Positions 38,396 through 46,105 of a DNA stretch of 64,000 nucleotides are shown here, in pieces; within the stretch, counting starts at the first letter, position 1, and every line of letters starts with the position of its first letter. The position numbers and the translations under genes were made by a program. The DNA is taken from NCBI GenBank assembly GCA_024708885.1, contig JANJXT010000026.1, positions 1-64,000 on the forward strand, given 5' to 3'. Below the pieces are notes generated by a model. It saw only the letters and a list, made by a program, of their open reading frames with translations. It searched no databases and was not told the DNA's origin. This DNA is from Thiobacillus sp. GTDB taxonomy: Bacteria; Pseudomonadota; Gammaproteobacteria; Burkholderiales; Thiobacillaceae.

Positions 38396-39684
38396 GGTGC
38401 GGCGCCGGCGAGCTCGTTGAGGGTGTCGTCGAGCTCGACGCTGGCCGCCAGCATCGCCAGGCGCGCGATCACGCCGTAGGCATAGAAGCGGTTGGGGCTG
38501 GCGTCGGGGTTGGCGCTGCGGTCCGGCATCAGGCAGGTTTCGTCGAAGGCAAGCGGCACGAAGTGCATGCCCGGGCTGTTGAGGTTCTCGTCGGTGCCGC
38601 GCGTGGTGTGCACGCGGTAGAAGCCGCCGACGACGAAGTGGTCGATCATGTAGACGACCGGTTCGGCGACCGCCTCGTTGATGCTCTCGAAGGTGTACAC
38701 GCCCTCCTGGATCAGCACTTCATGCACCTCCATGCCTTCCTTGCCGACCGCCATCTTGTTGCGCTGGCGGCGGTTGAGTTCGCGCACGTCGTCAGGGGAC
38801 TTCACCGTCATGATGCCCATGCCGTAGGTGCCGGCGTCCGCCTTGACGATGACGAAGGGCGGCTGGTCGATGCCGTATTCGTCGTACTTGGCCTGGATGC
38901 GTGCGAGCAGCCTGGAGACCTTTTCCGCCAGGCAGTCCTCGCCCTGGCGTGCCTGGAAATCGATCTTGCCGCATTGGTCGAAGTACGGGTCGATCAGCCA
39001 CGGATCGATGCCGACGAGCCGCGCGAATTCCACCGCCACCTGTTCGTAGGCACGGAAGTGCCGTGACTTGCGCCGAGTCGCCCAGCCTGCGTAGAGCGGT
39101 GGCATGATGGTCTGCTCAATGCCCTCGAGAATGGCGGGCACCCCGGCGGAGAGATCGTTGTTCAGCAGCACGGCGCAGGGGTCGAAATCCGCGAGGCTGA
39201 TGCGGTCGCCCTGGCGCACCAGCGGTTCCAGCGTGAGGCGGCCGCCGGCCGGCAGCTCCAGCGTCGTCGGCTGCGTGATCTCGGGGATCAGCGTGCCGAT
39301 GCGCACGATCAAGCCGGTCTGGCGCAGGATGTGCGCCAGCACCGCGACGTTCTGCAGGTAGAAGGTGTTGCGCGTGTGGTTTTCCGGGATCAGCAGCAGG
39401 CGGTGGGCATCCGGACAGATCTTTTCCACCGCGCCCATCGCGGCGTGGATCGACAGCGACATGAATGCCGGGTTGAGATTGTTGAAGCCGCCGGGAAACA
39501 GGTTGGTGTCGACCGGCGCCAGCTTGAAGCCGGCGTTGCGGATGTCCACCGAGGTGTAGAAGGGCACCGCCTGCTCCTTCCATTGCTGGCGGAACCAGTG
39601 CTCGATGGTCGGCTGTGCGTCGAGCAGGCGTCTTTCCAGATCCAGGAGCGGGCCGGTGAGTGCGGTGGTGAGGTGGGGGACCAT
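38392..39684 (-). CDS. gshA: Glutamate-cysteine ligase, proteobacterial type 3
   Basis: This 430-residue protein joins glutamate and cysteine as the first step of glutathione synthesis. It is not the E. coli type; it matches the class seen in Nitrosomonas and relatives. Clear segments are PFYTSVDIRNAGFKLAPVD, FPGGFNNLNPAFMSLS and FVIVKADAGTYGMGIMTVK, the last an ATP-grasp-like strand. It starts the gshA-gshB-apbE operon and is divergent from trmL, 44 bases away. Confidence 0.93.
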   Translation of the reverse strand: MVPHLTTALTGPLLDLERRLLDAQPTIEHWFRQQWKEQAVPFYTSVDIRNAGFKLAPVDTNLFPGGFNNLNPAFMSLSIHAAMGAVEKICPDAHRLLLIPENHTRNTFYLQNVAVLAHILRQTGLIVRIGTLIPEITQPTTLELPAGGRLTLEPLVRQGDRISLADFDPCAVLLNNDLSAGVPAILEGIEQTIMPPLYAGWATRRKSRHFRAYEQVAVEFARLVGIDPWLIDPYFDQCGKIDFQARQGEDCLAEKVSRLLARIQAKYDEYGIDQPPFVIVKADAGTYGMGIMTVKSPDDVRELNRRQRNKMAVGKEGMEVHEVLIQEGVYTFESINEAVAEPVVYMIDHFVVGGFYRVHTTRGTDENLNSPGMHFVPLAFDETCLMPDRSANPDASPNRFYAYGVIARLAMLAASVELDDTLNELAGAAP

Positions 39685-39728
39685 AGAATAGGCGTTTCAA
39701 CGGATATTCGTATTCTAGGCCAAGCCCG

Positions 39729-40193
39729 ATGTTTGACATCGTTTTGTATCAACCCGAAATTCCGCCCAACACCGGCAACCTCATCCGCCTCGCCGCCAAC
39801 ACCGGCTGTCGGCTGCATCTCGTCGAACCGCTCGGCTTCGACCTCTCCGACAAACAGGTCGCGCGCGCCGGACTCGACTACCATGACATGGCCTGCGTGC
39901 GGGTCCATGTGGGCTGGGGGGCGGTGCAGGCGGCGCTGCCGGGGCGGCGCTGGTTCGCGATGACGACCAAGGCCAGCAGCAGCTACGCGACCATCGAATT
40001 CCGTCCGGGCGACGTGCTGGTGTTCGGCCCGGAGTCGCGCGGCCTGCCGACGGAAATCCTGGACGAATTCGACGCGGCGCACCGCCTGCGCCTGCCCATG
40101 CTGCCCGGCTCGCGCAGCGTGAATTTGTCCAACGCCGTCAGCGTCACCGTGTTCGAGGCCTGGCGGCAGAACGGATTTTCAGGAGGGGTGTGA
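39729..40193 (+). CDS. trmL: tRNA (cytidine(34)-2'-O)-methyltransferase TrmL
   Basis: This 154-residue SPOUT enzyme methylates the wobble base of tRNA-Leu isoacceptors. The family N-terminus FDIVLYQPEIPPNTGNLIRL is followed by HLVEPLGFDLSDKQVARAG, and the knot region has VLVFGPESRGLP and LPMLPGSRSVNLSNAVSV. The start is the ATG after CAAGCCCG. Its stop directly abuts the ATG of the next gene. Confidence 0.96.
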   Translation: MFDIVLYQPEIPPNTGNLIRLAANTGCRLHLVEPLGFDLSDKQVARAGLDYHDMACVRVHVGWGAVQAALPGRRWFAMTTKASSSYATIEFRPGDVLVFGPESRGLPTEILDEFDAAHRLRLPMLPGSRSVNLSNAVSVTVFEAWRQNGFSGGV

Positions 40194-40685
40194 ATGGACG
40201 TCATGCAAGCACTGGAGGCCGCCAGCTACCTCGTCACCGTCGTCGGCCTGCCGCTGGCGATCTGGGTGTTCGCCCACGACCGCCAGCGCGAGCGGCAGAG
40301 CGACGAGGAGGAAATTTTCCTGCGCCTGTCCGACGAGTATTCCGACTTCATGCGGCTGGTCATCGACAATGCCGACCTGCACCTCATTTCCGCGTCGCCG
40401 CGCGGCGCGCTGAGCGAGGAACAACAGGAGCGCAGGCATGCCCTGTTCGCCATCCTCGTCAGCCTGTTCGAACGCGCCTACGTGCTCGTCTACGAGGATC
40501 GCATGAGCCCGCAGCAGGCACGCCTGTGGCAGACGTGGGCGGACTACATGCAGGAATGGTGCGCGCGCGAGGATTTCCGTACCGCGCTGCCGCGCCTGCT
40601 GCAGGGCGAGGATCCGGGTTTCGTCGCGACGATCGAGGGGGTCGCACGTGCGGCAGCGGGTTTCGCGCCCGTCAAGCCGCTATAG
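40194..40685 (+). CDS. Hypothetical protein with one membrane helix
   Basis: This 163-residue protein is not from a family I recognise. One N-terminal membrane segment (YLVTVVGLPLAIWVFAHD, about 12-29) precedes a charged, helical soluble part with FLRLSDEYSDFMRLVIDN and LFERAYVLVYEDRMSPQQA, which suggests a cytosolic helical bundle. It begins right after the trmL stop and ends in a 6-base overlap with the convergent hemerythrin gene. Confidence 0.75.
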   Translation: MDVMQALEAASYLVTVVGLPLAIWVFAHDRQRERQSDEEEIFLRLSDEYSDFMRLVIDNADLHLISASPRGALSEEQQERRHALFAILVSLFERAYVLVYEDRMSPQQARLWQTWADYMQEWCAREDFRTALPRLLQGEDPGFVATIEGVARAAAGFAPVKPL

Positions 40686-41060
40686 CCAGCGCTCGATTGC
40701 GGGAAACAGTTCGCGTTCCTCGAAGCGTACGTGCGCGATCATGGATTGACCGAACGCCTCCAGGCTGGCCGCGTCATTGCGCAGCAGCCCCTCGCGCAGT
40801 TCCCGTAGCTGCCGATGGTCGGCGAGGGTGCGTTCGACCAGCGGCCGCTGGGCGACGTCCTGCAGCAAGGGCAGCAGCGAGTTTTCCTCGGTCGCGAAGT
40901 GCGGCAGCAGGTGTCCGGCAAGCGCATTCACGGCTTCCTCGCATGCCGCGGCAATCATCGCCGCATCGCCCGACTGCGCCGCGCGTTCGCAGCGCCGCGC
41001 CAGGGAAAGGGCGGTGTGGTGCTCGCGGGACAGGGGAAGAAGGACGGGGGCGCGTTTCAT
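40680..41060 (-). CDS. Hemerythrin-domain protein
   Basis: This 126-residue four-helix bundle has the spaced ligands of a diiron site: LSREHHTAL near the N-terminus, GHLLPHFATEENSLLP, ADHRQLRELRE and AHVRFEERELFP. Relatives bind NO or O2 or help repair iron centres. ATG at 41060 begins 4 bases after the NnrS stop; a GTG at 41093 would extend it into the upstream gene. As the last gene of the NsrR-like operon it probably serves nitrosative stress. Confidence 0.88.
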   Translation of the reverse strand: MKRAPVLLPLSREHHTALSLARRCERAAQSGDAAMIAAACEEAVNALAGHLLPHFATEENSLLPLLQDVAQRPLVERTLADHRQLRELREGLLRNDAASLEAFGQSMIAHVRFEERELFPAIERWL

Positions 41061-41064
41061 GCGC

Positions 41065-42150
41065 TCATCGGCGTGCGCTGGCGCGTCGGCCACGCAGCAC
41101 GCTGGCGACGGTGCTCACGATGAACAGTACCAGGGCAACGGCATTCAGCATGCCGCCCTGGCTGCGCAGCGCCGGCACCGCCAGCATGTCGCCGGCAAGG
41201 CGCAGCAGCAGCGAGCCGTGCAACGCCAGCAGCGGCAGATAGAACGTCCAGTGATACGGCATCTTCACCCGCACCACCGAGGGGAAGATCACCGGTGCGT
41301 GACCGAACACCATGGAGAACACGAAGCCGATCAGGATGGCGTGCAGCACGGCGTCGTAGGCGGGCCCGGCGAGGCGCCCGGCGGCGAGCAGGGTGAGGCT
41401 GCCGACGGCGAGCCAGGCGTAGCCGGAGAGCAGGCAGACGGCGATGAAGCGGGTCAGTCCCTGCTCGCGCACCGTGCGCCGGGCGATGTCCTGGCGCAGC
41501 AGCCAGAGCGCCAAACCGAGCAGCGCCGCGCCGTAAAGCGCGATGCCCGCGCGGGTTGCGGCGAGAAAGCCGCCCGTGACGAGGGCGGCGAGGATGAGCG
41601 TGAACACCCGGCGTGCAGTGGGAGAGGGCGGGAGGAAGCGGGACAGTTCCAGACGCTCGCCGGCGATGGTCAGCACCAGGAAATTGATCCACAGCGTGAC
41701 TACGTCGGCCACCGGTGAGCCGGCGAGCCAGAGCAGGTTGCCGGCGAGCCAGCTGAATGCGCCCAGCGCCATGGTGAGCAGGAACAGCGTACGCTGGCGC
41801 AGCAGGAGGCGCGTGGTCGCAAAAAGCAGCATGGCGCTGCCGAGCGCCATCGCAGCCGCACCCAAGGCCGGCGGCAGCCCGGCGAGGAGGGCGACACCGC
41901 CAAGCCCGGTGAAAAGCGGCGCCGTGTAGGCCCAGCGGCGGCCGATGGCCACCGCCCGCTCCAGGCCGATGACCGTGCCAAGGAAGCCGGATACCATGAG
42001 CGGTCCGTGCAGCAGCACAAGCTGCGGGGTCGGCAGCGGAACGCCCCAGCCGAGGCGTGCAAGGCCGCCGAGCACGCCGCTGGCCAGCGCGGCGAATCCG
42101 AGCACCAGGAGGGGCAGGCGGAAGGGCACGCCGAGGTCGCCGGGGCGCAT
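41065..42150 (-). CDS. NnrS-like multi-spanning membrane protein
   Basis: This 361-residue protein is strongly hydrophobic, with about ten or more membrane helices. It carries histidine-containing membrane motifs such as VLLHGPLMVSGFLGTVIGLE and HAILIGFVFSMVFGHAPVIF, which are characteristic of NnrS, a heme-copper protein linked to protection against NO during denitrification. It follows the DUF59 factor by 73 bases and precedes the hemerythrin gene, all on the minus strand. Confidence 0.82.
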   Translation of the reverse strand: MRPGDLGVPFRLPLLVLGFAALASGVLGGLARLGWGVPLPTPQLVLLHGPLMVSGFLGTVIGLERAVAIGRRWAYTAPLFTGLGGVALLAGLPPALGAAAMALGSAMLLFATTRLLLRQRTLFLLTMALGAFSWLAGNLLWLAGSPVADVVTLWINFLVLTIAGERLELSRFLPPSPTARRVFTLILAALVTGGFLAATRAGIALYGAALLGLALWLLRQDIARRTVREQGLTRFIAVCLLSGYAWLAVGSLTLLAAGRLAGPAYDAVLHAILIGFVFSMVFGHAPVIFPSVVRVKMPYHWTFYLPLLALHGSLLLRLAGDMLAVPALRSQGGMLNAVALVLFIVSTVASVLRGRRASARR

Positions 42151-42223
42151 GTCCTAATGCCTCCAGCGCGAAGCGGGATCGTGGACGGCGCGCGTCATGC
42201 GCGCTCCAGCGGGAGCCGGGGCA

Positions 42224-42544
42224 TCAACCGTGCCATCCGAAATGTTCCCGCGCGTGTTCGCTCATCTTCTCCGGACCCCATGGCGGATCCCACACCAGCC
42301 CGAGGTCGATGGCGACACCGGGCGGGGCCAGCGCGCGCAAGGCCCGCTCGGCGTCGTCGAAGATCATTTCTCCCATCGGGCAGGCCGGGGTGGTCATGGT
42401 GAGGTCGACGTGCAGGGTGTCCGGCGACACGGTGACGCCGTACACCAGGCCCAGATCGACGATGTTCATGCCGACCTCCGGGTCGATGACGCTGCGCAGC
42501 GCGGCCCGCACGGCGTCTTCGGTAATGACGGGTGAAGTGCGCAT
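42224..42544 (-). CDS. DUF59/MIP18-type metal-sulfur cluster assembly factor
   Basis: This 106-residue protein has the family signature VIDPEVGMNIVDLGLVYG (about 18-35) and the conserved cysteine in TMTTPACPMGEMI. It ends with VWDPPWGPEKMSEHA, typical of PaaD/SufT-like factors that help mature iron-sulfur proteins. AAAGGAAGG precedes the ATG closely. Behind an NsrR-like operator and before NnrS and hemerythrin, it may repair Fe-S clusters damaged by NO. Confidence 0.9.
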   Translation of the reverse strand: MRTSPVITEDAVRAALRSVIDPEVGMNIVDLGLVYGVTVSPDTLHVDLTMTTPACPMGEMIFDDAERALRALAPPGVAIDLGLVWDPPWGPEKMSEHAREHFGWHG

Positions 42545-42557
42545 TACGCCTTCCTTT

Positions 42558-42580
42558 AAGCTGTATCAAAAATACATGTT
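42558..42580 (-). promoter_or_regulatory. NsrR-like operator
   Basis: Read on the minus strand the 23 bases are AACATGTATTT-T-TGATACAGCTT. The NsrR consensus as I know it is AAGATGYATTT-N-AAATRCATCTT; 19 positions agree. It lies 14 bases before the start of the DUF59 gene. NsrR is a nitric-oxide-sensing repressor, which fits the operon content. Confidence 0.65.
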
Positions 42581-42655
42581 AAATTTAGCAGACTGGAAGG
42601 CGCGGGGCAATCCGTGAATGGTGCGGACGCGCAGTGTGCTGCGGCACCGGCCGCC

Positions 42656-43642
42656 TCAGAACTCGGCCTTGATTTCGCGATTCAGCAGCGCGTCCACCGC
42701 CTGTGCGGGCGGCAGGCCTTCGAACAGGGTCCGGCACACGGCGCGGGTGATGGGCATGTCGACGCCGATGCTTGCGGCAAGTTCGTTGACTTCGCGCGCG
42801 GTGGTGACGCCTTCGGCGACGTGGCCGAGCTCGGTGAGGATGGCGTCGAGCGGCTGCCCGCGCGCGAGGCGCAGGCCGACCTGGCGGTTGCGCGAAAGGT
42901 CGCCGGTGGTGGTGAGGATGAGGTCGCCCAGGCCGGACAATCCCATGAAGGTTTCGAAGCGGCCGCCGAGGCGGGCGCCGAGCCGGGTCATTTCGGCGAG
43001 GCCGCGGGTGATGAGCGCGGCGCGGGCGTTGTGGCCGAGCGCCAGCCCGTCGCAGATGCCGGCGGCGATGGCCATGACGTTCTTCAGTGCGCCGCCGAGT
43101 TCGACGCCGATGACGTCGTCGTGTGCGTAGATGCGCAGGCGGTGGTTGGACAGCGCTTCGGCGAGACGGCGCGCCAGCGCGGCGTCGTGCGAGGCCAGCG
43201 TGAGCGCGGTGGGGCAGCCGTGCGCGACTTCCTGGGCGAAGCTGGGCCCGGACAGCACGCCGGTTTCAGCGTGGTCGGGCAGCAGTTCGGCGACGAGCTG
43301 GTGCGGCAGCTTGCGGCTGCCGGGCTCGAAGCCCTTGCTCACCCACACCAGCGGCGGCAGCGCGCCGCAGCGGCCCAGCGCACCGAGGGTGGCGCGCAGC
43401 GCGCCGCTGGGGACGGCGACGACGATGAGTTCGACCCCGGCCAGCGCGTCGTCGAGATCGGCGCTGAACGTCAGTTCGGCGGGCAGCGGGCAGTCCGGCA
43501 GGTAGCGCGTGTTGACGCGGGCGGCGCGCATCGCCGCGGCCGCGGCCGGATCGCGCGCCCACAGCGTGACGGCGTGATGCGGCGCCCATGCCGCCGCCAG
43601 CGCGGTGCCCCAGGCGCCGGCGCCGAGTACGGCGAGCTTCAT
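42656..43642 (-). CDS. gpsA: Glycerol-3-phosphate dehydrogenase [NAD(P)+]
   Basis: This 328-residue enzyme makes sn-glycerol 3-phosphate for phospholipids. The dinucleotide motif is [19 protein letters not shown]. Other landmarks are [35 protein letters not shown] and the catalytic lysine region in [17 protein letters not shown]. The start at 43642 overlaps the SH3 gene stop (ATGA); an upstream in-frame ATG would add ten unusual residues. Confidence 0.96.
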   Translation of the reverse strand: MKLAVLGAGAWGTALAAAWAPHHAVTLWARDPAAAAAMRAARVNTRYLPDCPLPAELTFSADLDDALAGVELIVVAVPSGALRATLGALGRCGALPPLVWVSKGFEPGSRKLPHQLVAELLPDHAETGVLSGPSFAQEVAHGCPTALTLASHDAALARRLAEALSNHRLRIYAHDDVIGVELGGALKNVMAIAAGICDGLALGHNARAALITRGLAEMTRLGARLGGRFETFMGLSGLGDLILTTTGDLSRNRQVGLRLARGQPLDAILTELGHVAEGVTTAREVNELAASIGVDMPITRAVCRTLFEGLPPAQAVDALLNREIKAEF

Positions 43643-44085
43643 CGCCCCCACACCTCGAACATCGGCACCCATCCCGCCAGGCCGTCGGCGTGTTTCACCG
43701 GCAGCCAGCCGAAGCCATCCGGCTCGCCGGTGACTTCCAGCAGCACGCCGCGCGCGGCGAGGACGGCCACTTCGGCGTCCGGGCGCGGCGCTTTGCGCAC
43801 GCTCGTGGTCTCGGCCTTGACCATGACGTTGCGTGTGGTGCCGAAGGCGGATTGTTCGATCCAGGTGAGACGGCCGCCGTGGTCGCGCACCTTGATCCAG
43901 CCCTCGGTCTCGATCACGATTTCGAGCGGCAGACCGCTGCCGGCGACGGCCACTTTGGCGGCAGCGGTCGACGGCGCGTCATACAGCACGGCAGGGCGGC
44001 TGGTGGTGCGATAGTCCAGCGCGTGCGCCGCACCCGCAGCAAGCAGCAGGCCGCTGGCGGCGAGAAAACGATCGAGCGCGGCCAC
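43639..44085 (-). CDS. Periplasmic SH3-like domain protein
   Basis: This 148-residue protein begins with a signal peptide-like stretch ([16 protein letters not shown], about 8-23) and has two bacterial SH3-like repeats: [18 protein letters not shown] and then [19 protein letters not shown], each with a glycine- and tryptophan-rich ending such as [15 protein letters not shown]. Such domains usually bind peptidoglycan. The start is inferred as GTG at 44085, 15 bases after secB. It is coupled to gpsA. Confidence 0.72.
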   Translation of the reverse strand: MAALDRFLAASGLLLAAGAAHALDYRTTSRPAVLYDAPSTAAAKVAVAGSGLPLEIVIETEGWIKVRDHGGRLTWIEQSAFGTTRNVMVKAETTSVRKAPRPDAEVAVLAARGVLLEVTGEPDGFGWLPVKHADGLAGWVPMFEVWGR

Positions 44086-44099
44086 CGCGGTCTTCGGGC

Positions 44100-44558
44100 T
44101 CAGTGCGTCTGCGTGCCCGCCTGCTCTTGCTGTTGCTGCTGCTGTTGCAGGAACAGGGCCTCGAAGTTCACCGGGTTCAGCAGCAGCGGCGGGAAGCCGG
44201 CGCGGATGATGACGTCGGACACGGTTTCGCGCAGATAGGGGAACACAATGTTGGGGCAGCCGATGCCGAGGACCATCGGCAGCTGCTCCTGGGGAATGTT
44301 CTGGATGCGGAAGATGCCGGCCTGGGTGCACTCGACCAGGAACAGGGTCTTGTCGCCGTGCTTCGCGGTGACGGTGACGGTGAGGCTGTTCTGGTAGACG
44401 TCGTCGCCGAGCTCGCGGCTGGCCGTCGACATGTTGACTTCCATCTGCGGCGCTTCGCGCTCCAGGAAGCACTCGGGCGCGCCGGGCACCTCGACGGACA
44501 GGTCCTTGACGTAGAGTTTTTCGATGTTGAATACGGGTTGCTGCGGGGTGTCGCTCAT
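44100..44558 (-). CDS. secB: Protein-export chaperone SecB
   Basis: This 152-residue tetrameric chaperone keeps preproteins unfolded and hands them to SecA. It has FNIEKLYVKDLSVEVPGAP near the N-terminus, then IFRIQNIPQEQLPMVLGIGCP and GFPPLLLNPVNFEALF. The C-terminus is unusual for its run of seven glutamines before EQAGTQTH. A clear GGGAGA precedes ATG 44558; an in-frame upstream ATG at 44579 is less likely. Confidence 0.95.
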   Translation of the reverse strand: MSDTPQQPVFNIEKLYVKDLSVEVPGAPECFLEREAPQMEVNMSTASRELGDDVYQNSLTVTVTAKHGDKTLFLVECTQAGIFRIQNIPQEQLPMVLGIGCPNIVFPYLRETVSDVIIRAGFPPLLLNPVNFEALFLQQQQQQQEQAGTQTH

Positions 44559-44642
44559 GGTGTCTCCCTGGATTGGCAAAACGGAGCCGAGGCCCCGGTC
44601 AACCGTACATTCTACACGGCGGAAAGGCGGTGTTGTTTTGGT

Positions 44643-45062
44643 TCAGTGTGCGGCGAGCCAGCGCTTCAGCGCGAAGGCGTCCATGGCACCGGACGTGCGC
44701 GCCACCTCGGCGCCGTTCCTGAACAGGATGAGCGTGGGAATGCCGCGGATGTGGTGGCGCATCGACACCTGTGGATGCGCCTCGGTGTCGACCTTGGCGA
44801 AACGCACCTGGCTGGCGAGCTCGCCGGCGACCTGCTGGAACACCGGCGCCATCATCTTGCACGGGCCGCACCAGTCGGCCCAGAAATCCACCAGCACCGG
44901 CAGGCCGGCACGGGCGATGAAGCGGTCGAAACTCGCTGCGGTCAGCTCGACCGGCTGTCCGGGCAAGAGCGCCTTGCCGCACTGGCCGCATTTGGGAGCG
45001 TCGCCCAGCCGCGCGTCGGGCACGCGGTTGACGGCAAGACAGTGGGGGCAGGCGAGTTCCAT
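44643..45062 (-). CDS. trxC: Thioredoxin 2 (TrxC)
   Basis: This 139-residue cytosolic thioredoxin has an N-terminal zinc site formed by CPHC (residues 5-8) and CGQC (about 25-28). The thioredoxin active site is WADWCGPCKMMAPVF. The cis-proline is in IRGIPTLILF. TrxC-type proteins serve oxidative stress. It is separate from the secB group by 84 bases and from grxC by 118 bases. Confidence 0.95.
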   Translation of the reverse strand: MELACPHCLAVNRVPDARLGDAPKCGQCGKALLPGQPVELTAASFDRFIARAGLPVLVDFWADWCGPCKMMAPVFQQVAGELASQVRFAKVDTEAHPQVSMRHHIRGIPTLILFRNGAEVARTSGAMDAFALKRWLAAH

Positions 45063-45180
45063 GGCGATTTCCGTGCGGCGGATGAGCGTCGCTTCAAGGT
45101 GGTGGCGGGGAGCGGAAAATCAAGCGCGGCATCGGATCCCTGCAGGAGGGCGGCCCAGACGCCGCCGGATGCGCCGGTGT

Positions 45181-45441
45181 TCAGGCGTTCAGCAGCGGCA
45201 CCAGTTCGCCCGCGGCGTCGAGCGCGGACGTGTCGTCGAAGCCGCCGACGTGGCTGTCGCCGATGAACACCTGCGGTACGGTGCGGCGGCCGCCGGAGCG
45301 TTCGACCATTTCGTCCATCTTCGCGGGGTCGAGGTCGACGCGGATCTTCTCGATTTCAGCGACCCCGCGGCTTTTCAGCAGCCTTTCGGCGGCGACGCAG
45401 TAGGGGCAGACGGCGGTGCAGTACATCACGACTTTGGCCAT
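45181..45441 (-). CDS. grxC: Glutaredoxin 3
   Basis: This 86-residue glutathione-dependent oxidoreductase has the dithiol site CPYC in YCTAVCPYCVAAERLL and the GSH-binding segments RTVPQVFIGDSHVGGFDD. It follows the rhodanese by 11 bases and so is the last gene of the RND-linked operon. Confidence 0.94.
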   Translation of the reverse strand: MAKVVMYCTAVCPYCVAAERLLKSRGVAEIEKIRVDLDPAKMDEMVERSGGRRTVPQVFIGDSHVGGFDDTSALDAAGELVPLLNA

Positions 45442-45452
45442 GAGGATTTCCT

Positions 45453-45878
45453 TTATTTCTGGGTGACGGGGAGATTGGCGCGTTCCCAGGCGAGGATGCC
45501 GCCCGCCTGGTTGTAGACCGTGGCAAAGCCTGCCTTCTTCAGGATGCGGCAGGCACGCGCGGAGCGATGGCCGCTGCGGCAGGTGACGAGGATGGGCTGG
45601 CTCTTGAACTTGTCGAGTTCGCCCAGCCGCGCGGCGAGCTTGCCCACCGGAATGTGCCGGGCACGCGGGATGTGGCCGGCGGCGTATTCCTTGTCCTCGC
45701 GCACGTCGAGCACGAGCGCGTCGTCGTTGTAGAGGCGGGTGGCCTTCAGCGTGTCGGCCTGATCGACCCCGCTCATGGAGCCGCCGATGAAGTTCCACGC
45801 CAGCATGCCGCCCGATACGGCCGCAAGCGTCACCAGCATCCAGTTGTCCTGCAGGAATTGCACGTCCACGACGCTCAC
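45453..45878 (-). CDS. Membrane-anchored rhodanese-like sulfurtransferase
   Basis: This 141-residue protein has one N-terminal membrane segment (WMLVTLAAVSGGMLAWNFIG) and a rhodanese domain. The active-site cysteine is in LVTCRSGHRSARACRIL; ALVLDVREDKEYAAGHI is the usual preceding strand. It would shuttle sulfane sulfur. The start is taken as GTG at 45878, which overlaps the DUF2892 stop (GTGA); shorter GTG starts at 45869 and 45863 also exist. Confidence 0.88.
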   Translation of the reverse strand: MSVVDVQFLQDNWMLVTLAAVSGGMLAWNFIGGSMSGVDQADTLKATRLYNDDALVLDVREDKEYAAGHIPRARHIPVGKLAARLGELDKFKSQPILVTCRSGHRSARACRILKKAGFATVYNQAGGILAWERANLPVTQK

Positions 45879-46093
45879 AGGCCGCAGCCCTGCTTGAAGC
45901 CGAATCGCTTCAGCATCGAATCCATCGGGCAGAAGCGGGTGAAGCCGGACTGGAACAGGTTGAAGCCGACGAAGGCGGTGAACCACAGCCAGGACAGCTG
46001 CGTCATGTCGGCGGTGCCGTTGACGTGGGCCAGCGTCAGGGAGAGCAGGATGAAGAATCCGGCGACGATGCGCACGATGCGTTCAACAGTCAT
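45875..46093 (-). CDS. DUF2892 (YgaP-type) inner membrane protein
   Basis: This 72-residue protein has two membrane helices (RIVRIVAGFFILLSLTL and LSWLWFTAFVGFNLFQSG) and a C-terminal CPMDSMLKRFGFKQGC, a hallmark of the DUF2892 family often fused or coupled to rhodanese as in YgaP. Here it is a separate gene directly before the rhodanese and coupled to it. Both cysteines may take part in sulfur transfer. Confidence 0.92.
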   Translation of the reverse strand: MTVERIVRIVAGFFILLSLTLAHVNGTADMTQLSWLWFTAFVGFNLFQSGFTRFCPMDSMLKRFGFKQGCGL

Positions 46094-46105
46094 GGAAGGA
46101 ACTCC

